Below are positions 12,501-21,500 of a stretch of DNA of 64,000 bases, piece after piece. Source of the stretch: Pycnopodia helianthoides (taxonomy: Eukaryota; Echinodermata; Asteroidea; Forcipulatida; Asteriidae); the NCBI GenBank assembly GCA_032158295.1, contig CM063258.1, positions 9,380,583-9,444,582 of the forward strand, given 5' to 3'. The position numbers and the translations under genes were made by a program. The stretch's first letter is position 1, and each line of letters starts with the position of its first letter. The notes under the pieces are model-generated. The model had not been told where the DNA came from, made no database searches, and was given only the letters and a program-made list of their open reading frames with translations.

Positions 12501-15500
12501 TGTTGCCGTCCACATTATCAACAGCTGATGGTGCTGTCGACCAAGTCACACTTGCATTTGCCATTCCAGAATCAACGCTCATTGAAGGTACAGTGGCTGG
12601 ACAAGTCACATCCGGAGGTTGATCGTCTAAATTGTAAAACGACAGAAAACAGTTGGAAAACAAACCCTCAAACAGAGCCCCGCAGTCTACAGCCAACCAT
12701 GCATGAAACATCAGAGCAACTCTTCTCTTAATGATACTGGGTTCTTTTACGTTTATAGACCACTACGCACAGCGCTCAGTAAACATTGGAGTCGCGTAAA
12801 ATAAGCTCAGTATTCAAACTAGTAGAAGCCAGAATTCAAGCTTATTTGATCGAATTCAACCAGTATGAGTGAAAACAGCCATGAAGTAGGGTCCCATTCC
12901 TGCAACCAATAATCTCTAGAATTGTGTTTTAAAGATTCATGGCTTTTGTAGCCAAAAATGTTGTTGAAATATTGTGTTCACGCGAGACTGTTTTACGTGG
13001 TTTAGTTGGCGAACGTGCAGTTTGTGAAAGTTGTGCTATAACATACAATTCACAGGCTTCAACTGCCTGTTACATACTGCATTCAATCTTTGCTGGAATT
13101 AGGTAGCCAATCGAATAACTAGCTTTGGGACCGATCGCTCAGGTTCGGGAGATATTCGCCCATGAAATGGTCTAGTACACAACACATATTCTTTGTTCAC
13201 CACAAAACTGAAAAGGCTTCTTACCGATGCATGTGAGACTCGTGAGGCCATGGGGGCAAATACATCCACAGTCGGACGTGTTAAATGTTCCTCCGTTCAA
13301 ACAGCTGGTAGTATTCAGAGGACAGACTATGAATAAACCAAAGTATATAATTAATTAATGCAATCACAGTCATGAAAATCAGAATCTTATAATGCCAACA
13401 AGGGACCCGACTATTTTTTACTCTCCAGCCTCGGTTTTGATTACATTGACAAACAGCAACATGACCACGCCATGTTAAAAATTTACTGCCAGACAAATGA
13501 AAATCAATGAGCGAAGTTTTTACCTGTACAATTTGGTCCACTCCATCCCTGAGTGCAGATACAGCCGCAATTCTGAAGATCCAGCACCCCACCATTCATG
13601 CAGCTTAACGAACAGACTGGGCGAAGAAAACGGAAAAGAATCATTTCTTTAAAAAAAAGTTGGGGAATATAATTGAAAAAACAAAACTTATGAGTTTTAA
13701 TCTAAAATCTCAACGACTATAAACTCATCGTTGGTTTTTGGAAAAGTAGATTCATTTCCATCCTCCACTTTTCAATACATAATAATACTGAAAGGCACAT
13801 ATTAGGGGCACTTTTCAACATCAAATCAAAGTGCCTTACACTATTACTACACCATCTTCGATGGGCCTTACGCATTCCTGAAATCATCGCAACTCCTTTG
13901 GAGAAGGCAGCACCGGCAACTCCTTTGGAATATGCAGCACCGGCTGCCAAATTGGCATACAGGTTGCTTATCTTATAAAATTAACAATCTCTACGCTCAA
14001 GGGTAACGATTTACTCCAGGGTAAGGAGAAGCAATTTAATATAGTCAAGTGCCTTGTCCAAGAACACAAGTGTCAAGACCGGGATTTGAACCCAGATTCT
14101 GATGACTTAGCCAACAGAACTTGAGTCCGATGAGCTGGACCACTAGGGCCATGGCATATTGAATGGAATGCAAATAATGAGAGTTATGGGAAACATCAAC
14201 ACCAACTACAAATCATACCTTCAACAGTGATGTTAAACTGACACATTGCGATGTTATTCGCAGTATCGTTAGCTTGGCAGGTGATTTCCGTTCTGCCCAA
14301 AGGAAGAGTGTCGCCCGAACTCAAGGCTTTATCGCTATCGTCCTGACAAGAAATGCCGCCTGAGTTGATGACTCGATCCACGTTATCAACGGCAAATGGC
14401 AAAGGAGACCAAGTTACATTAGAGTCCAGCATTCCAGATTCAACAAACGCGGCGGCAATTGTGTCCGGACATGTGATGGCCGGGGTTCATTGTCTGCAGA
14501 GAAAAGATAAGAAGTAGAATCTTAAATCACATAACAAATTTAACAGATAACAAATTTGATAATTTCTATCAACAAATTTTAGCAATGGAAATCAACTGGT
14601 GACAGCACCAAGAAAAAGTGATCCCAAAATACGACTAACCAAAAACTGTGAAGTTATTTTCAAATCTTTTGAAGAAGAAAAAACAATTTGGGGAAAAGAA
14701 ATCATCAACAATTGTTTAAGGCTCTTCACACTAACCTATGACAGTGATGTTAAACTGGCAAGATCCAACATTCATTGAAGCATCACCAACACTGCAGCTT
14801 ACTGTTGTTGTGCCTACTGCATAGCTATCGTTTGACATCACAGCATTGCCCGAACTGTCAAGGCATGCAATATTACCAGAAACAACAGTAGCATCGACAT
14901 TGTCATAAGCTGATGGTGCTTGTGACCAAGTCACACTTGCATTTGCCATTCCAGAATCAACGTTCATTGAAGGTACAGTGGCCGGACAAGTCACAATTGG
15001 AGCTTCATTGTCTGGAAAAAGAAAAAAATTGATAGTTTCAAAATGGTCTTCATACCAGCCGATTTCAAAATAACTATCTTTTTCCAAAATATAATTTGAA
15101 ACAAAACAAAAAGATGGTAAAGTAATTCAGTTTGCCTAACACCTACCTATGACAGTGATGTTAAACTTGCAAGATCCAACATTCATTGAAGCATCACTAA
15201 CACTGCAGCTTACTGTTGTTGTGCCCACTGCATAGCTATCGTTTGACATCACAGCATTGCCTGAACTGTCAACGCATGTAATATTACTAGAAACAACAGT
15301 AGCATCAACATTGTCATAAGCTGATGGTGTTGGTGACCAAGACACACTTGCATTTGCCATTCCAGAATCAACGTTCATTGAAGGTATAGTGGCAGGACAA
15401 GTCACATTTGGAGCTTCATTGTCTGGAAAAAGAAAACAAACAATAGTTTCAAAATGGTCTTCATACAAGCCGATTTCAAAATATTTTTCTGTTTTCGAAA

Positions 15501-18500
15501 ATTATTTAATACTTGAAGAAAGAGATGACAAACTAATTTTGGTTCTTCACACTCACCTATGACAGTGATGTTAAACTGGCAAGATCCAACATTCATTGAA
15601 GCATCACTAACACTGCAGCTTACTGTTGTTGTGCCCACTGCATAGCTATCGTTTGACATCACAGCATTGCCTGAACTGTCAACGCATGTAATATTACTAG
15701 AAACAACAGTAGCATCAACATTGTCATAAGCTGATGGTGCTTGTGACCAAGTTACACTTGCATTTGCCATTCCAGAATCAACGTTCATTGAAGGTATAGT
15801 GGCAGGACAAGTCACAATTGGAGCTTCATTGTCTGGCAAAAGAAAACAAACAATAGTTTCAAAATGGTCTTCACACAAGCTGATTTCAAAATAGCTTTCT
15901 TTTTTCAAAACATGTTTTTTTGAACAAAAAGAAAGGATGGCAAAGTAATTCAGTTTGCCTAACACTTACCTATGACAGTGATGGTAAAATTGCAAGATCC
16001 AACATTCATTGAAGCATCACTTATACTGCAGCTTACTGTTGTTGTGCCCACTGCATAGCTGTCCGATGACATCACAGCTTTGCCTGAACTGTCAACGCAT
16101 GCAATATTACTAGAATCAAAATTTAAATCAGCATTGTCATAAGCTGATGGTGCTGGTGACCAAGTCACACTTGCATTTGCCATTCCAGAATCAACGTTCA
16201 TTGAAGGTACAGTCGCAGGACAAGTCACAATTGGAGCTTCATTGTCTGGCAAAAGAAAACAAACAATAGTTTCAAAATGGTCTTCATACAGGCCGATTTC
16301 AAAATAGCTCTCTTTTTACCAAATACATTTTGGAACCACAAAAAAGGAGTGCAAAGTAATTCAGTTTGCCTGACACCTACCTTTGACAGTGATGTCAAAC
16401 TCGCAAAACCCAACATTCATTGCAGCATCACTAACACTGCAGCGTACTACTGTTAAGCCTACTGCATAGCCATCTGACGACATCACCACAACATTGCTGG
16501 AAGTGTCAACACACGTAACATTGCCTGAAACATTGCCGTCCGTGTCATCAAAAGCCCATGGTGTCCTTGACCAACTCACAGTCGCGACTCCCTTTCCAGT
16601 GTCCACATTCACTGAAGGGACTCTGTTTGGACAAGTGACTTCTGGAGGTTTTACATCTGTACGCAAAAGGGTAAATGAGAAACATCTATAAGAAACATTT
16701 CTTCTTTAAAGAGTGAAGTCCTACGGCACACATTGTCAATTTTGGACGGGCTCCTTCCTACCCTCTAGGTCGACCCAGTAACTGGGGTGCTGTACTTCTC
16801 TTTTGACTTGGTGCAAATTCTAATGTAAAATAGGCTGTTACTATTGATAAATTCCCCCAATAAATATCAACAAATATCAACAATTAAAAATAATAAGACA
16901 AGACAGAATTGATTTAAAAGTTCGAACCTGTGGTTGCTGCTACAGTGGTTGCAGCTTGAGTGGTTGCAGCCACAGTTGTTGGTGCTTTTGTGGTTGGTGC
17001 TTGGGTTTGTTGCTGCCATAGTTGTTGCAGCCACTGTCGTTATAAAAATAAATAAATAAATAAAATTATAAAAAAGCTTATCTTGACAAGTCATAATTGG
17101 AGCTTCATTGTCTGGCAAAAGAAAACAATTGATAGTTTCAAAATGGTCTTCATACCAGCCGATTTCAAAATAACTATCTTTTTTTCAAAATATAATTTGA
17201 AACAAAACAAAAAGATGGCAAAGTGATTCAGTTTGCCTAACACCTACCTATGACAGTGATGTTAAACTTGCAAGATCCAACATTCATTGAAGCATCACTA
17301 ATACTGCAGCTTACTGTTGTTGTGCCCACTGCATAGCTATCGTTTGACATCACAGCATTGCCTGAACTGTCAACGCATGCAATATTACTAGAAACAACAG
17401 TAGCATCGACATTGTCATAAGCTGATGGTGTTGGTGACCAAGTTACACTTGCATTTGTCATTCCAGAATCAACGATCATTGAAGGTACAGTGGCAGGACA
17501 AATCACATTTGGAGCTTCATTGTCTGGCAAAAGAAAACAAACGATAGTTTCAAAATGGTCTTCATACAAGCTGATTTCAAAATAGCTTTCTTTTTTCAAA
17601 ACATGTTTTTTTGAACAAAAAGAAAGGATGGCAAAGTAATTCAGTTTGCCTAACACTTACCTATGACAGTGATGGTAAAATTGCAAGATCCAACATTCAT
17701 TGAAGCATCACTTATACTGCAGCTTACTGTTGTTGTGCCCACTGCATAGCTGTCCGATGACATCACAGCTTTGCCTGAACTGTCAACGCATGCAATATTA
17801 CTAGAATCAAAATTTAAATCAGCATTGTCATAAGCTGATGGTGCTGGTGACCAAGTCACACTTGCATTTGCCATTCCAGAATCAACGTTCATTGAAGGTA
17901 CAGTCGCAGGACAAGTCACAATTGGAGCTTCATTGTCTGGCAAAAGAAAACAAACAATAGTTTCAAAATGGTCTTCATACAGGCCGATTTCAAAATAGCT
18001 CTCTTTTTACCAAATACATTTTGGAACCACAAAAAAGGAGTGCAAAGTAATTCAGTTTGCCTGACACCTACCTTTGACAGTGATGTCAAACTCGCAAAAC
18101 CCAACATTCATTGCAGCATCACTAACACTGCAGCGTACTACTGTTAAGCCTACTGCATAGCCATCTGACGACATCACCACAACATTGCTGGAAGTGTCAA
18201 CACACGTAACATTGCCTGAAACATTGCCGTCCGTGTCATCAAAAGCCCATGGTGTCCTTGACCAACTCACAGTCGCGACTCCCTTTCCAGTGTCCACATT
18301 CACTGAAGGGACTCTGTTTGGACAAGTGACTTCTGGAGGTTTTACATCTGTACGCAAAAGGGTAAATGAGAAACATCTATAAGAAACATTTCTTCTTTAA
18401 AGAGTGAAGTCCTACGGCACACATTGTCAATTTTGGACGGGCTCCTTCCTACCCTCTAGGTCGACCCAGTAACTGGGGTGCTGTACTTCTCTTTTGGAAT

Positions 18501-21500
18501 TTTCGACTTGGACGATCGTACTACCGTTTTGAAAAAGTTTTCAAAAAATTTTCAAAAAGAGGAGTACAGCACCCCTTACCAGCTACTGGGTCTACCCATA
18601 AGCTAGTGTTTAATAAACATGTTTTAAAACGGGTGACAAATTTATCAGACTAAGTCACTTCATGAAATGAACAGGAAAAAAAATGTTTTCATATTTTGGG
18701 GAAAAGTTAAAACAAGCACCAAGTATTAAATTGGGGAAAATTTACCTTGCACACTATTCTCAGATGGAAAATGCTTCTTTATTTATTAAGATTAGATTTA
18801 AAATCACAAATTCGTGGATGCATTTTTCTTTTTTTAATGAAAACAATGCAGATCATGCTTTTAAGGCATGGTCAACTTTTAGTAATTATAAGAGACCGGG
18901 GGTCGATTTCACAAAACTTTTCCTAACTTAGGACTAGTCCTAGGCAATGCTAAGACAGTAAGAGATAGGACTAGTCTTAAGTTAGGACCAGTAAGTCCTA
19001 TCTCTTAGCATTGCCTAGGACTAGTCCTAAGTTAGGAAGAGTTTTGTGAAATCGACCCCATTATCCTCACTTGGTGTATCCCAACATACACTGTATGCAT
19101 AAAATTACTAACCGGTTAAAATTTAGGTCGAATTGGTCATCGAAGTTGCAAGAAAGATAAAAGGCTTTTACAATTCATAAATTCTCCCTATAAATATCAA
19201 CAAATATCAACAAATAAAAAAAATAAATAAATAAGACAAGACAGAATTGATTTAAAAGTTCGAACCTGTGGTTGCTGCTACAGTGGTTGCTGCTTGAGTG
19301 GTTGCAGCTTGAGTGGTTGCAGCCACTGTTGTTGGTGCTTGTGTGGTTACAGCCAGTGTTGTTGGTGCCTGTGTGGTTGCAGCTGCTGAGGTTGGAGCTA
19401 CAGTAGTTGCAGCTTGAGTGGTTGCAGCCACTGTTGTTGGTGCTTGTGTGGTTGCAGCCACTGTGGTTATAAAGGACATAAAGTTTTTGTAAGTAGTGAG
19501 TTCTTGTTCATCTAAATATCCACTTCATGTACTCGACCACAAACATAACAACAGGAATGTGCCAGTCAACTCTGTTCTAAAAAATGTTGCTTGAAAATCT
19601 GAGACAACACTTGGAGGCCCGTAAATAAAGACAGAGGACCAGTCTCGACAGTTCGTGAGCAGCAAGTCACTGTATTGACTTTTGAGGGCATGCACTACAA
19701 CAACCTCATGGATGATTACTGAATCAATAAGCAAAAAACCCGACTTGAATCAAGTCGATGTTTAGAAAACTAATGATGGAGGTTTAATCTCCAACTAACC
19801 ACATGTTTTAAGATTACTTGAATTAAGTAAAAACTATGCACTTGGTGCAAATTCTAATGTGAAATAGGCTGTTACTATTGATAAATTCCCCCAATAAATA
19901 TCAACAAATATCAACAATTAAAAATAATAAGACAAGACAGAATTGATTTAAAAGTTCGAACCTGTGGTTGCTGTACAGTGTTGCAGCTTGAGTGGTGCAG
20001 CTTGAGTGGTTGCAGCCACAGTTGTTGGTGTGGTGTGTTGGTGCTGCTGTGGTTGGAGCTGCTGTGGTTGCTGCTACAGTGGTTGGTGCTTGGTGTTGCT
20101 GCATAGTTGTTGCCCCACTGTCGTTATAAAAATAAATAAATAAATAAAATTATAAAAAAAGCTTATCTTCAAGATTAATTTCCCATGCCAGCAGTTCATA
20201 GGTTTTTAAGTTTTTTTAAGTGACATTAATTACTCTATAATAATGGATGGAACAAAACTCCACTCAATCATGTAAATACCTCAAGGCTCAACGCAGGGTT
20301 TGAAGAAAACTTCTTGTTGTTGAGAAAACCCACTGCCTGCAAGACAATGCGACATCTATTTTGACTGTGTCGAGATGTAAGAGTGACTTCGGAGAACAAG
20401 CAAAGTTAGCCCTCTTTATTTGGCACTCCACGGCTCTATTTTTAGTACGAATTGTGTGCGCTCTCACCAGTCACCAGTGCACCGTGCACCCGCAAAATAA
20501 AAAGCAGACGCCATCAAATAGTCTGGTGTTCCCTAAAATTTAGCTCGACAATGTGTATAAACAGAGCCTGGTTACCATTCTAATAAAAAAGTTAGACACT
20601 TGAGGGGGCTATTTCACTATCCTACTAAAATATTTTTAAAGCTCACCAGGTCATGTTACCCGGGCGAGCTATATAATAGATATATAATAGATTTACGTTC
20701 CGGTGCTCTATAATAATAATAATAATAAAAGGTATTTATACTGCGCTTTTCCAAAACATGATCAAAGCGCATAACAAAGAAATGGATGAGTTAAAACAAG
20801 CTAGTGCAAATCCAAAATCTACAATTTAGGAAAGAGATAAGTTTTAAGTTTTTTCTTGAATGTAACAATACAAGAAGAATTACGGACATTAATTGGGAGA
20901 CTGTTCCAAAGTTCAGCAGCAGAGTGTGAGAAGGCGTGTTTGCCATAAGTTAGTCTGGACTCGTGAGTATTAAGCCGAGTTCTATCGGAAGAAGAACGGA
21001 GTCCTTGACGGTGGTTTTGGCGAAGATGAAACATATCAGAGAGATAAGGTGGAGCAATGCCATTTAAACATTTAAAAACATATAGAAGAGTTTTGAACTG
21101 AATGCGTTTCTCCATGGGTAGCCAGTGTAGTTTAGCAAGTAAGGGAGATCCATGAGCTCTCCAACAGTTAACAGTGAGAACAAGTTTGGCAGCTCTGTAT
21201 TGAATACTGGTGAGGCGTTTAAGATGTGCTTTGGTGATTCCAGATAACAGGGAGTTACAATAGTCTAGACGTGAAGTGACAAGACAGCGAACCACATGGT
21301 GACAAGTATTTTGATCAATGTATTTTCGAATCCTTGCAATGTTGCGCAGATGGAAGTTAGTAGAGCTACATACTGAATTAACTGAGCTAACCAAACTAGC
21401 CTTATGTTGGTGGTCTCCATGTTTTGTAGACATCATTAATCATTGTTTACAAAAATACAAAGTCAGTTTTCGGCCTTATGATACTACCTGATTTGTTCGA

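Larger units (their letters stand above)
15877..18488. repeat. Tandem duplication of about 920 bp (15,877-16,797 and 17,568-18,488)
   Basis: Two blocks offset by exactly 1,691 bp, each holding two HYR exons and their introns, with no difference that I found. The left block ends at TCTTTT (16,797), where it runs into mucin-intron sequence; the right block continues into a hairpin repeat. Confidence 0.88.

Noticed and set aside
20819..21436. Host protein-coding gene of 205 residues
   Set aside because: Motifs are those of a non-LTR retrotransposon C-terminus, and its start codon lies in flanking DNA; the locus is empty in gene A.
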